DNA of 64,000 nt from Synechococcus sp. PCC 7502. GTDB lineage: Bacteria > Cyanobacteriota > Cyanobacteriia > Pseudanabaenales > Pseudanabaenaceae. Made by a program: the position numbers and the translations under genes. A model generated the notes under the pieces. The model worked only from the letters and a program-made list of their open reading frames with translations. It made no database searches and was not told where the DNA came from. Shown here piece after piece: positions 55,870 through 64,000 of this stretch. Numbering within the stretch: position 1 is the first letter of the stretch; every line of letters starts with the position of its first letter. The stretch spans positions 1,146,394 through 1,210,393 of the forward strand of contig NC_019702.1 of assembly GCF_000317085.1 (NCBI RefSeq), given 5' to 3'.

Positions 55870-56488
55870 ATCTTTCAAAAGAAATGATCCGACTATACCA
55901 GTTGGGAAAAAGATTTTGATTGCCTGTGAAGGAAAATATACAGAACCAAGATACTTCTATGCTATTAGAGAAGACCTTCGTTTAAATAAAGAGCTAATTA
56001 AAGTAGTTCCCCATGATGGCACCGATCCGCTAAGTATTGTCAATGCGTTAGTGGAAGCAAGACAAGATGCAAAAAGTGAAAGAAGATGGAGTAGTGGAGA
56101 TTCAGCTTGGGCAGTTATGGATGGAGATGAGCATATTACAAATAATCCCGCTAACTGGTATCAAGCTATTCAAAGAGCAAAAAGTCAAAAAATCAATCTT
56201 GCTATCACAAATCCTAGTATTGAGTTTTGGTATCTTATCCATTTTCAAGATCACTTTGCAAATATTCAGAGGGATAAAGCTACGGAACTTCTAAAGCAAC
56301 ATATTCCCGCCTACGATAAATCGGTATGCTATTACTTTAATCTTCTCAAACCAAATACTCCAAATGCGATCGCACGAGCTAATAAGCTTACAAATTTATC
56401 TAAAGGCAACAATCTATCTGAATATTCAAACCCATGCTGTAGTGGAATATCACGGTTAGTTCAGAGTTTATTTAGCTTAGGGAATTAA
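55862..56488 (+). CDS. RloB/AbiLii-type protein of the defence pair
   Basis: 208 residues. RloB marks are ILIACEGKYTEPRYFYAIRE (TOPRIM-like first Glu), AWAVMDGDEH (acid pair like the TOPRIM DxD), NPSIEFWYLIHF and a C-terminal helical part. It is likely the nuclease effector. The ATG at 55862 overlaps the rloA stop in ATGGCTAA. A longer frame 23 codons upstream in rloA is rejected because MAKSFKRNDPTIPVGKK is the family start. It meets the NUDIX gene tail-to-tail with a 4-base overlap. Confidence 0.88.
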   Translation: MAKSFKRNDPTIPVGKKILIACEGKYTEPRYFYAIREDLRLNKELIKVVPHDGTDPLSIVNALVEARQDAKSERRWSSGDSAWAVMDGDEHITNNPANWYQAIQRAKSQKINLAITNPSIEFWYLIHFQDHFANIQRDKATELLKQHIPAYDKSVCYYFNLLKPNTPNAIARANKLTNLSKGNNLSEYSNPCCSGISRLVQSLFSLGN

Positions 56489-56904
56489 TTTTTTAACGAT
56501 AAATAATCCAGAAGAATATTTTGATGATATTTCCCCATAGGACAGACCTTTCCCGCTTTTTCAGAATAGCGATCGCCTCTCTGAATATCCTCAATCGTAA
56601 ATAATCCTAAATCCCACCCTTCCAGTAAATTTAATGTTTGTACTTCCACAACTAAAGGAACAGCAAAAACATGACGGACTATACCTTCACTGTTGAAATT
56701 CCCAAAGAATGTCGCTTCAGGAACAACATAATCAATTTCTTCTAGAAGTTCTCTTCTCAAAGCTATTTCTGGGGTTTCCCCATCATCTAAATGTCCACCA
56801 AAAAATGCCCAATGCCCAGGATAAAGAATATTCGGAATATCATCCCGTAGTTGTAATAAAAACTTATCCCCTTGATATAGAATTGCGATCGCCACTTCAG
56901 TCAT
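56485..56904 (-). CDS. NUDIX hydrolase
   Basis: 139 residues with the Nudix box GGHLDDGETPEIALRRELLE near residues 35-54, followed by EEIDY. Members hydrolyse nucleoside diphosphates linked to another group, for example oxidised dNTPs or sugar nucleotides; the substrate is unknown. The ATG lies seven bases after the fmt stop on the same strand, so it is the second gene of the fmt operon. Nudix box positions for the metal-binding Glu residues are intact. Confidence 0.88.
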   Translation of the reverse strand: MTEVAIAILYQGDKFLLQLRDDIPNILYPGHWAFFGGHLDDGETPEIALRRELLEEIDYVVPEATFFGNFNSEGIVRHVFAVPLVVEVQTLNLLEGWDLGLFTIEDIQRGDRYSEKAGKVCPMGKYHQNILLDYLSLKN

Positions 56905-56910
56905 GATGAT

Positions 56911-57849
56911 TCAACCCAATATATCACCGTTTTTTAGCCATTGATTCCCATTCAGAAATTCCTTAGCTGACTGCGATCGCTTGCCTGCGGGTTGAACTTC
57001 CTTAATTAGTAATAATCCATCGCCAGTGCATACGGTAAAACCGATATTTTTTTCAATGTAGTAGATTGTTCCCGGAGGATTGGGAATGTTATACATGCTG
57101 CTTACTTGCGTAGTCATAATTTTAAGCCGTTGATTCCGCAGGGTGGTATAACAATTGGGATAAAACCCCCGAATTTGGTTATGGATAGCGATCGCTGATT
57201 TTGACCAGTCTATTTGCCATAGTTCCTTAGAGATAGTGGGAGCATAGGTAAATTGGCTATGATCTTGAGGAGTGGGAGTAATTTGTTCTAAATTTTGTAA
57301 AGTCTCAATTAGTAAATCGGCTCCTAAAACTGCTAACTTTTGGCTTACACTTTCTGCTTGATCTTCAAGGGCAACTTCTAGACTAGCTTTAAGCAGCATA
57401 TCACCAGTATCTATCCCCGCATCCATTTGCATTGTCGTAATACCAACGGTGGTTTCTCCATTAGCGATCGCCCATTGAATTGGAGCAGCACCTCGATATT
57501 TAGGTAAAAGTGAACCATGCACATTAATACAACCTTGCTTGGGCATATCCAAAATTGCCTGAGAGAGAATTTGTCCATAGGCAACTACCACAAACACATC
57601 AGCCTGAGAATTAGCTAAAGTCGCTAGGGTTTCAGTATCTTTTTTAATCCGTTCTGGTGTCCAAATTGGGATATTAGGATTATGGGCGAGGGCGATCGCT
57701 TTTACGGGCGATGGAGTCGTCTGATTCCCTCTTCCTCTTTTCGCATCAGGTTGAGTAACCACACCGATTACTTCAAAATCTGGAGAGTTTAAAAGTCTCT
57801 GTAAAGTGGGGACAGCAAAATCTGGTGTGCCAAAAAAAACTACGCGCAT
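56911..57849 (-). CDS. fmt: Methionyl-tRNA formyltransferase
   Basis: Fmt formylates the initiator Met-tRNA with 10-formyl-tetrahydrofolate. The 312 residues show [45 protein letters not shown] and the catalytic [20 protein letters not shown] (Asn, His). [16 protein letters not shown] follows (seen as [16 protein letters not shown]), with a C-terminal tRNA-binding domain from about residue 205. Length is normal. It is first in a two-gene operon with the NUDIX gene. Confidence 0.96.
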   Translation of the reverse strand: MRVVFFGTPDFAVPTLQRLLNSPDFEVIGVVTQPDAKRGRGNQTTPSPVKAIALAHNPNIPIWTPERIKKDTETLATLANSQADVFVVVAYGQILSQAILDMPKQGCINVHGSLLPKYRGAAPIQWAIANGETTVGITTMQMDAGIDTGDMLLKASLEVALEDQAESVSQKLAVLGADLLIETLQNLEQITPTPQDHSQFTYAPTISKELWQIDWSKSAIAIHNQIRGFYPNCYTTLRNQRLKIMTTQVSSMYNIPNPPGTIYYIEKNIGFTVCTGDGLLLIKEVQPAGKRSQSAKEFLNGNQWLKNGDILG

Positions 57850-57892
57850 ATTCTCTCTAGTGGAATTTGTATAACTATCATTTTTGGGTTAC

Positions 57893-58321
57893 TCATTCAC
57901 TGGCTAAAATCAATCCCATTGCTTGATCTAAAATTACAGTCCGATCAATCATATTAGCGATCGCTTCCGTTTCATACCTACCCTCAAAAGCTTCTAATGC
58001 TGCTTGCCGCACAGCTAAATCATAGGCATCTACTAGGGTTTCCATTAATTCATCTACCGTAAGATAAGTTCCACCTGCTTTGCGACGTTTATTGGAGCGT
58101 TGAATCTGCTTGACGGCATTGAAAATAGATATTTCCCACGATCTAGTGGAGCGTTTTTCGGCGGATTGCTTAATCAAATGAATTAGTAAAACAACACTGA
58201 AACTATAAATTCGATTCAGTTTATCCTCTTTGCTCATTTCTGTCATCTCCTCCACCAATAGCAAAGCCTCTGGGATATGCCCACTTACTAATAAATCTTT
58301 GAGTTCTGATAACTCTTCCAT
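57893..58321 (-). CDS. DUF29-family protein
   Basis: About 142 all-helical residues beginning MEELSELKDLLVSGHIPEAL. DUF29 proteins are abundant in cyanobacteria and have no agreed function. The frame is open to 58417, but the ATG at 58321 has GGAGAG upstream and matches family starts. The longer form would include the transketolase terminator. A later segment, LTVDELMETLVDAYDLAVRQA, is the best-conserved-looking part. Confidence 0.75.
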   Translation of the reverse strand: MEELSELKDLLVSGHIPEALLLVEEMTEMSKEDKLNRIYSFSVVLLIHLIKQSAEKRSTRSWEISIFNAVKQIQRSNKRRKAGGTYLTVDELMETLVDAYDLAVRQAALEAFEGRYETEAIANMIDRTVILDQAMGLILASE

Positions 58322-58380
58322 TGTGTATCTCTCCTGAGCTAGGCTGCCCAAATCTATTTCTAGCAGTGAAATGTATAGAT

Positions 58381-58411
58381 AAATAAAAAGAGCCAGTAAA
58401 AAGCCTGACTC
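58381..58411 (-). terminator. Rho-independent terminator of transketolase
   Basis: On the minus strand GAGTCAG and CTGGCTC can pair with one mismatch around a T-rich loop, and TTTTTATTT follows. It lies about 65 bases beyond the tkt stop and upstream of the DUF29 start, so it separates the two transcripts. Confidence 0.65.
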
Positions 58412-58475
58412 TCTCAATATACTTCCTAAATATAACTAAATCACTAAATTAATAAGCTAGATCAACCGCATAGGA

Positions 58476-60470
58476 TTAACCTAGAACCTTACGCGCTGTA
58501 GCAATAATATTATCAACGGTAAAGCCAAACTTTTCATAAACAACTGGACCTGGGGCTGAAGCACCAAAGGTATCCATCCCAATCACTGCGCCTTCGGAGC
58601 CAACATATTTATGCCAGCCAAAGGTACTACCAGCTTCCACACTGACCCGTTTTTTCACAGAAGCTGGAAGGACGGATTCTTTATATTCATCGGATTGCTC
58701 GTTGTAGAGTTCTTGAGAAGGCATAGACACAACCCGCACAGCTTTACCTTCGCTAGTCAAAATTGCCGCTGCTTTAACAGCCAACTCAACTTCTGAACCA
58801 GTAGCAATAAAGATTAATTCAGGATTAGGGGCGTCAACAACAATATAGCCACCTTTTTTGGTTCCTTCAATGGAAGTGCCAGGTAGATTTTTTACGTTTT
58901 GACGAGTGAATGCTAACGCACTAGGACGCTTACGGTTAGCGATCGCTACCTGATAGACTCCAACGGTTTCCTTAGCATCAGCGGGACGTAAAACCAATAA
59001 ATTAGGAATCACACGCAAAGAAGCGAGGGTTTCCACTGGTTGGTGGGTCGGACCGTCTTCACCTAGCATTACAGAGTCGTGGGTCAAAATATATAACACA
59101 CCTACTTCTGATAGGGCAGACAGACGAATAGCACCACGCATATAGTCTGCGAATACGAGGAAGGTAGCACCGTAGGGAATTGTCCCGCCATGCAGGATCA
59201 TGCCATTCAGGATGGCACCCATACCATGTTCACGCACACCAAAGCGGAAATTACGACCTTCATAGGAACCGGGTTGGAAGTCGGGCAAGCCTTTCACATA
59301 GGTCATATTGGAGTGAGCTAAGTCTGCTGAACCACCCAGAAACTCTGGAAGGATAGGAGATAGCGCATTTAAACAAGCTTCAGACAGTAAACGGGTAGAG
59401 GTTTCTTTTTGAGCTACGGGTTCTAGTGCTTTTTCCCAGCCTTCGGGCAACTCACCAGCCATGATCCGCTTGTATTCGGTAGCTTCGGCAGGATAGGCTT
59501 TTTCGTAGGCAGCAAAACGCTCATTCCATTCTGCTTCAGCCTCTGCTCCTTTGGCGATCGCTTTATGAAAACGAGTATAGGCATCTTCAGGCACTACAAA
59601 CGGTTCGTACTCCCAACCTAAATTGGCACGGGTAGCAGCTACTTCATCAGTTCCAAGCATGGCACCGTGGACACCAGCAGTTCCAGCTTTTTTAGGAGAG
59701 CCATAACCAATGGTGGTTGTGACCACAATTAAACTAGGTTTATCCTTAACCGATTTAGATTCTTCAAGTGCCTTAGCGATCGCATCCAAATCATTATTAC
59801 CATCAGTCACATAGGTAACGTGCCAGCCGTATGCCTCATAACGTTTGCCCACATCTTCGGTAAAGGCTAGGTCAGTGCTACCATCAATGGAAATACTGTT
59901 ACTGTCATAGAGCATGATCAGTTTACCTAGTTTGAGGTGTCCACCCAAGGAAGCTGCTTCAGAGGCAATACCTTCCATGTTGCAGCCATCACCAAGAATG
60001 ACATAGGTATAGTGATCAACAATATTGTGACCAGGCTTGTTAAAACGTGCTGCCAAATGAGCTTCAGCGATCGCTAAACCAACAGCATTACCAACACCTT
60101 GACCAAGAGGACCTGTAGTAACTTCTACCCCAGCAGTTTCAAAATTTTCGGGGTGACCGGGGGTAGGACTGCCCCACTGACGAAATTGCTTAATATCATC
60201 TATGGATACACTGTCATAGCCTGTGAGGTGGAGGAGGGCATATTGCAGCATACAGCCATGTCCAGCAGATAAGACGAAGCGATCGCGATCGACCCATTTA
60301 GGATTTTTGGGATTAAATTTTAAAAATTGATCAAACAGAACAAAAGCCATTGGAGCCGCACCCATTGGTAATCCAGGATGTCCAGACTTAGCCTTTTCTA
60401 CAGCGTCTATAGCCAGAAATCGAATTGAGTTAATGCAAAGTTGTTCTAAAGATTGGGTCACAACAGCCAT
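58476..60470 (-). CDS. tkt: Transketolase
   Basis: Transketolase moves two-carbon units in the Calvin cycle and the pentose phosphate pathway, with thiamine diphosphate. The 664 residues show [15 protein letters not shown], the cofactor site [25 protein letters not shown], the pyrimidine domain [15 protein letters not shown], and [19 protein letters not shown]. Length is normal. It sits alone as a single-gene transcript with a terminator downstream. Confidence 0.97.
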   Translation of the reverse strand: MAVVTQSLEQLCINSIRFLAIDAVEKAKSGHPGLPMGAAPMAFVLFDQFLKFNPKNPKWVDRDRFVLSAGHGCMLQYALLHLTGYDSVSIDDIKQFRQWGSPTPGHPENFETAGVEVTTGPLGQGVGNAVGLAIAEAHLAARFNKPGHNIVDHYTYVILGDGCNMEGIASEAASLGGHLKLGKLIMLYDSNSISIDGSTDLAFTEDVGKRYEAYGWHVTYVTDGNNDLDAIAKALEESKSVKDKPSLIVVTTTIGYGSPKKAGTAGVHGAMLGTDEVAATRANLGWEYEPFVVPEDAYTRFHKAIAKGAEAEAEWNERFAAYEKAYPAEATEYKRIMAGELPEGWEKALEPVAQKETSTRLLSEACLNALSPILPEFLGGSADLAHSNMTYVKGLPDFQPGSYEGRNFRFGVREHGMGAILNGMILHGGTIPYGATFLVFADYMRGAIRLSALSEVGVLYILTHDSVMLGEDGPTHQPVETLASLRVIPNLLVLRPADAKETVGVYQVAIANRKRPSALAFTRQNVKNLPGTSIEGTKKGGYIVVDAPNPELIFIATGSEVELAVKAAAILTSEGKAVRVVSMPSQELYNEQSDEYKESVLPASVKKRVSVEAGSTFGWHKYVGSEGAVIGMDTFGASAPGPVVYEKFGFTVDNIIATARKVLG

Positions 60471-60574
60471 GATTATTTACCGTTTGTTTAACTTATTAAT
60501 GCTTTTATCTATATTCTCATCTTGCCGTCACTCCAACAAAACCATTTTTCAATTTTTCTGCTGTGATTGCCATA

Positions 60575-61252
60575 TTACGAATTGGCTACTAAATCTCTAG
60601 TTTTATCTAGTCCAATTATCGAAGTATTGGGCGTATCTATAGTGCGATAGGTTAGTGGTTTAATCAAAAAGTCTGGATGAAGATTCCAACTAAATAGTCC
60701 TGATAGCCCCATAATTAGACCTAGAACAGTGGGAACCATTGCCACACCGTATAACCAGCGTTTTTGGGTAAGAGAAGTTACAGCTAGAATTGAGATGGCG
60801 ATCGCTAAGCTAGCATCAGAAAGATCAAATTGATCATCATGAAAGTTAAGTTGATCATAATCTGCTTGAGCTTTTTTAGCAGCCTCTAATTGCTCTTGTT
60901 TCTTTTTACTTTGATCGTTGGCTAGTTTTTCATAAGTAGCGATTGCCTTCTGATATTCTGACTGCAGTTTAACTGGCTGATTAATGGCTTGCAGTTTTAA
61001 CTGAGTAATAGTGCTTTTATCTATTTCTTCACGAATATTACGAGCCTGATAGAAGTTATATTGATCTACTTTATCAGCTTGAGCCTGTTGCATAGCTTGA
61101 ACAATATTATCATCCTTGACTTTACAGATACCTATAAATGTGGCTAACAGGGCTATAGTAATGGCAATGTAGGTATTTAGACGATCTTTGCGATCCTCCT
61201 TTTTTTGTTCTTCTTCAGCTTTAGATTGGATTATTTCTGTAACTTCGTCCAT
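60575..61252 (-). CDS. DUF4337 membrane protein
   Basis: 225 residues. Residues 28-45 form the first membrane helix (YIAITIALLATFIGICKVKDDN). A long charged coiled coil (about 50-145, QMQQAQADKVDQYNFYQARN-like) follows, then two more helices (ASLAIAISILAVTSLTQK and MVPTVLGLIMGLSGLF). This arrangement and KDDNIVQAMQQAQADKVDQY mark DUF4337. Function is unknown. It is monocistronic. Confidence 0.8.
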   Translation of the reverse strand: MDEVTEIIQSKAEEEQKKEDRKDRLNTYIAITIALLATFIGICKVKDDNIVQAMQQAQADKVDQYNFYQARNIREEIDKSTITQLKLQAINQPVKLQSEYQKAIATYEKLANDQSKKKQEQLEAAKKAQADYDQLNFHDDQFDLSDASLAIAISILAVTSLTQKRWLYGVAMVPTVLGLIMGLSGLFSWNLHPDFLIKPLTYRTIDTPNTSIIGLDKTRDLVANS

Positions 61253-61407
61253 AGCTATCTTATCCTACCGTAATTGACATACTTCCAATAATATAGAACC
61301 TATCTATCACTGAATTCAAATTTATCATAGTGCTATGCCTAAAAAGGATGATAGTTCAAGTATTAGTAAAAAATAGGTTCTATAATTTATAGGGTTTTAT
61401 AGGGTTT

Positions 61408-63312
61408 CTATGCTTTTGCGAGGTGAAGGAGTAATTTATTAGAGCGATCTAAAAATGCCTTCATGCCATTAGCATCAAACCCTTTTTGGGCAATTAATGC
61501 CAAGTCATACACATGGTTACAAATTAGATTTGCCAATTCCTTGGATTCTGAGGGTTTCCCAGCCGCCGAGAGAATAACGCTGTGATCTAAGCTCAACAAG
61601 TTCTCCATTAAAGGATGAGATGTATTAACTAACAGAATATGATCCTCAGGGAAAGGGGCATTAGTCTGCTGCATCAACGCTGCCATTTCTTGCATCCGCC
61701 GTGCTGACTCTGGCAATAGAATCATAGCTGGTGGTGCCGAAGCAAGGTCTTCATACTTTAATGCCTCTGTGCGAATCACTAATTTAGGATTATGTAAAGC
61801 GGCTCTAAAGATTTCCTGTAATTGATCACTCTTAGTTTTATTAGTTTTAGGATCAACTAATTCAGTTTTAGCATCTTGGTTAATTAGGCGATCGCTCAGT
61901 TCCGAATCCACCCGTGAGAATTTAACATCACTAAACTCTCGTTCTAAAAAGTGAATAAAGTGACTATCAATAAATGAATCTAGGGTAATTACTTCCAAGC
62001 CCTGTGCTTTGTGCAAGTCTATATAGGTTGCCTGTGCTACTGGATCGGAAGTGTAAAATACTTGATTTTGATGTTGTTCTTTATTGCGTTCTAGGTAGTT
62101 CTGGAGCGTAGTATAGTTGCCATATTCGCTCTTTGCTTCTGAATCAATAAAGGTCGTAGGATAAACTAGAATTTCCTTCACTTGGCTATAGAACTTATCA
62201 CTATTCATTGCCCCGAACTTCATAAATAGGCTAATATCCTGCCAGCATTTAAGGAACTCTTCCCTTTGGTCAGCATATAAATTACTGAGGTGATCACCAA
62301 CTTTTTTGGCAATATAATCTTGAATTTTTCTGACTTTGCGATCGCCCTGCAAGAAGCTCCGAGACACATTTAAGGGAATATCAGAACTATCAATTACGCC
62401 TCTAAGGGGTAGCAAGAACTTAGGAATAACTTCTTCACAATTGTCACTAATAAAGACCTGATTACAAAAAAGCTTGATCTGTCCTTTGTTGGGATCAATA
62501 TCAGCCTTGAGTTTAGGGAAATAGAGAATACCTTTGATGATAAAAGGATAGTCAGTATTTAGATGAATCCAAAACAGAGGGTCTTCTTGGAAAGGATAAA
62601 GATAACGATAGAATTCCAGATAATCTTCTTTAGTTAAAGAACTAGGAGACTGATTCCACAAGGCTGTCTGCTTATTAACAACTTCATCATTGAGCTTAAT
62701 CGGAACAGGAATAAAATCACAATAGTTGCGAATAATCCGCCTCAGTTCAAATACTTCTAAAAACTCCTCCGCATCTTCCTGCAATTTCAGAGTTATAGTC
62801 GTGCCTACGGTAGTGCGATCGCTCCGACTCAAAGTAAAGGCTGTAGAACCATCACAGAACCAATGCACCGCTTCAGCCCCATCTTTGTAGGACAAAGTAT
62901 CAATTTCCACTTGGGCTGCTACCATGAAAGCAGAATAGAAACCTAAACCGAAGTGTCCAATAATCTGCTGCTGGCTATCGTTAGAGGTATTCGTATATTT
63001 TTGAATGAATTCTTCAGCACTGGAAAAAGCCACCTGGTTAATATACTTTTTCACCTCATCGGCGGTCATACCAATACCATTATCAGTTACGGTGATAATT
63101 TTCTTTTCCTTATCAACGGTAATGCTAATTTCTGGGGCTGGAACTTCTGCAGTTGTCTCCCCAGCATAGGCGACCATCTTCAGTTTGCTAGTAGCATCAA
63201 CCCCATTGGAAATTAATTCCCTTAAAAAAATATCTCTCTCTGAGTAAAGAGCCTTCTTGATAATGGGAAAGATATTTTCGGTATGAATGCTAATCGTTCC
63301 CTGTTCAAGCAT
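61408..63312 (-). CDS. htpG: Molecular chaperone HtpG (Hsp90)
   Basis: HtpG is the bacterial Hsp90, an ATP-driven chaperone that in cyanobacteria protects against heat, cold and oxidative stress. The 634 residues have the GHKL ATPase domain (ELISNGVDATSKLK, TVTDNGIGM, GHFGLGFYSAFM), the middle domain with SDIPLNVSRSFLQ, and the dimerisation domain. The start at 63312 has AGGAG upstream. No CIRCE element is seen in the 120 bases before it. ELISNGVDA has Gly-Val where many have Ala-Ser. Confidence 0.95.
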   Translation of the reverse strand: MLEQGTISIHTENIFPIIKKALYSERDIFLRELISNGVDATSKLKMVAYAGETTAEVPAPEISITVDKEKKIITVTDNGIGMTADEVKKYINQVAFSSAEEFIQKYTNTSNDSQQQIIGHFGLGFYSAFMVAAQVEIDTLSYKDGAEAVHWFCDGSTAFTLSRSDRTTVGTTITLKLQEDAEEFLEVFELRRIIRNYCDFIPVPIKLNDEVVNKQTALWNQSPSSLTKEDYLEFYRYLYPFQEDPLFWIHLNTDYPFIIKGILYFPKLKADIDPNKGQIKLFCNQVFISDNCEEVIPKFLLPLRGVIDSSDIPLNVSRSFLQGDRKVRKIQDYIAKKVGDHLSNLYADQREEFLKCWQDISLFMKFGAMNSDKFYSQVKEILVYPTTFIDSEAKSEYGNYTTLQNYLERNKEQHQNQVFYTSDPVAQATYIDLHKAQGLEVITLDSFIDSHFIHFLEREFSDVKFSRVDSELSDRLINQDAKTELVDPKTNKTKSDQLQEIFRAALHNPKLVIRTEALKYEDLASAPPAMILLPESARRMQEMAALMQQTNAPFPEDHILLVNTSHPLMENLLSLDHSVILSAAGKPSESKELANLICNHVYDLALIAQKGFDANGMKAFLDRSNKLLLHLAKA

Positions 63313-63435
63313 AGTCTGTGTCTCCTGATCTTTCGTTAAAGAGTTTAGTAATGTGCCGATTATACGATCGCACTACCATGCACTTAAGGTGGGTTATCCG
63401 TAATTTATCCAGACTTTAGACTTACTTTGGCAAAT

Positions 63436-63810
63436 TCAATTGGGTAAAGAAATTAAAACTAAACCTACACAAATCAAAACTGTACTAACCCATCTCACCT
63501 TTGTCACCTTTTCCTTTAGTACAAACTTTGTCCCCAGCATATTTACGGGTTCAGTCAGAGCCGTAGCAGGTAAAGCAAAACTTAAATCTGCCCAACTTAA
63601 CAGAGCAATAAACATAAAAAAAGTAATTGCCATGCACACTATGCCCAGTCTTAACAGAGGATTGCTTAATACTTTTATGACAGTTTTCCAGACTTCTTGG
63701 GGATTTAAGCTAGAAACTGCACCCACCTGTTTCATCCCTTGGGTCAAGTATAAATTGCCAGCAGAATCCGCCAGAACCAAAACTATTAATGCCAGCCATG
63801 TTTTAATCAA
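63436..63810 (-). CDS. Small EamA/DMT-type membrane transporter
   Basis: 124 residues with four hydrophobic segments, the half-size form of the drug/metabolite transporter fold. Features are LADSAGNLYLTQGMKQVG in the first loop, SWADLSFALPATALTEPVNMLG and ISTVLICVGLVLISL-like helix 4 (seen as VSTVLICVGLVLISL). Such EamA-type half units work as dimers. Substrate unknown. It is downstream of a candidate terminator at 63867-63892. Confidence 0.78.
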   Translation of the reverse strand: MIKTWLALIVLVLADSAGNLYLTQGMKQVGAVSSLNPQEVWKTVIKVLSNPLLRLGIVCMAITFFMFIALLSWADLSFALPATALTEPVNMLGTKFVLKEKVTKVRWVSTVLICVGLVLISLPN

Positions 63811-63866
63811 ACTAATCCTGATTCCTTAAATTTACTTGTTAATGCGTTTTTTGAAAGAGATCGGAG

Positions 63867-63892
63867 AAAAAGGGGCGTAGGGCGAAGCCCCA
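63867..63892 (-). terminator. Candidate terminator hairpin upstream of the EamA-like gene
   Basis: On the minus strand GGGGC and GCCCC pair around an 11-base loop (TTCGCCCTACG-like), followed by TTTTT. It would end a transcript coming from beyond the window edge. The same GGGGCGTAGGGCGAAGCCCC sequence could instead be a dispersed cyanobacterial repeat. Confidence 0.45.
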
Positions 63893-64000
63893 CCTTGGTT
63901 TTAGCATTTTATCTGTGCCACATTTAACTGAAAATTGCAATACTTAAATACAAATATTTCTGCTGATAAATCATAATATTATCCTCCGAGAAATACTTAA

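Noticed and set aside
63313-63435. CIRCE heat-shock operator upstream of htpG
   Set aside because: No TTAGCACTC-N9-GAGTGCTAA-like inverted repeat was found.

Overview
The window is chromosomal DNA from a cyanobacterium. It carries cyanobacterial NDH-1 subunits (ndhI-ndhG-ndhE), a PAM68-type photosystem II assembly factor beside rpsO, a CruG-type carotenoid glycosyltransferase and a plant-type 2Fe-2S ferredoxin. It also has many DUF families typical of cyanobacteria (DUF4087, DUF4360, DUF4337, DUF29, Uma2/DUF820) and dense HIP1 octamers (GCGATCGC). Base composition is moderately AT-rich. A filamentous Pseudanabaena-like lineage is a guess that the sequence alone cannot settle.

Layout. 1-2.6 kb: ndhE, ndhG and ndhI on the minus strand, then a GAF protein. 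2.7-3.8 kb: an IS630-family element. 3.9-21.3 kb: core genes, including glyA, aroF, PAM68, rpsO, a 40-residue membrane protein, cruG, PBP2, a ferredoxin-MBL fusion, rlmA, hisS, nusB, a ferredoxin, a histidine kinase with a pseudo-receiver, larE, the SRP RNA and a secreted MBL protein. 21.36 kb: tRNA-Thr(GGT).

21.4-32.4 kb is an accessory, decaying island directly 3' of the tRNA. It holds an excisionase-like HTH gene, a frameshifted C5 DNA methyltransferase, an IS4/IS701-like element, a PIN toxin-antitoxin operon and an N6-adenine methyltransferase that lacks its usual C-terminus. Next comes a 2.3-kb reading frame cut by four in-frame stops with no frameshift. It is followed by a nested IS5/IS630/IS5 cluster that splits this locus from a kinase N-lobe fragment.

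32.6-37.7 kb: a DedA protein, then a divergent catabolic cluster. An N-carbamoylase/allantoate-amidohydrolase-like enzyme faces a GntR regulator, an allophanate-hydrolase-C-terminal-like protein, a desaturase and a MetX-like hydrolase. A 17-bp palindrome and a GTA-N8-TAC site lie in the shared promoter. 38-53.5 kb: secreted proteins, TamB, a GH57 enzyme, two ABC-transporter components, a Uma2 protein, enolase and a protease-TPR protein. 54.6-56.5 kb: an RloA/RloB (AbiL-like) defence pair. 56.5-63.8 kb: NUDIX-fmt, DUF29, transketolase, a DUF4337 protein, htpG and a small EamA-like transporter.

The genes that appear to act together are the NDH-1 operon, PAM68-rpsO, the GntR-controlled ureide-type cluster, the PIN-antitoxin-methyltransferase operon and the RloAB pair. 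No complete unknown system is evident. The best leads are the kinase-N-lobe/multi-stop locus and the GntR cluster.
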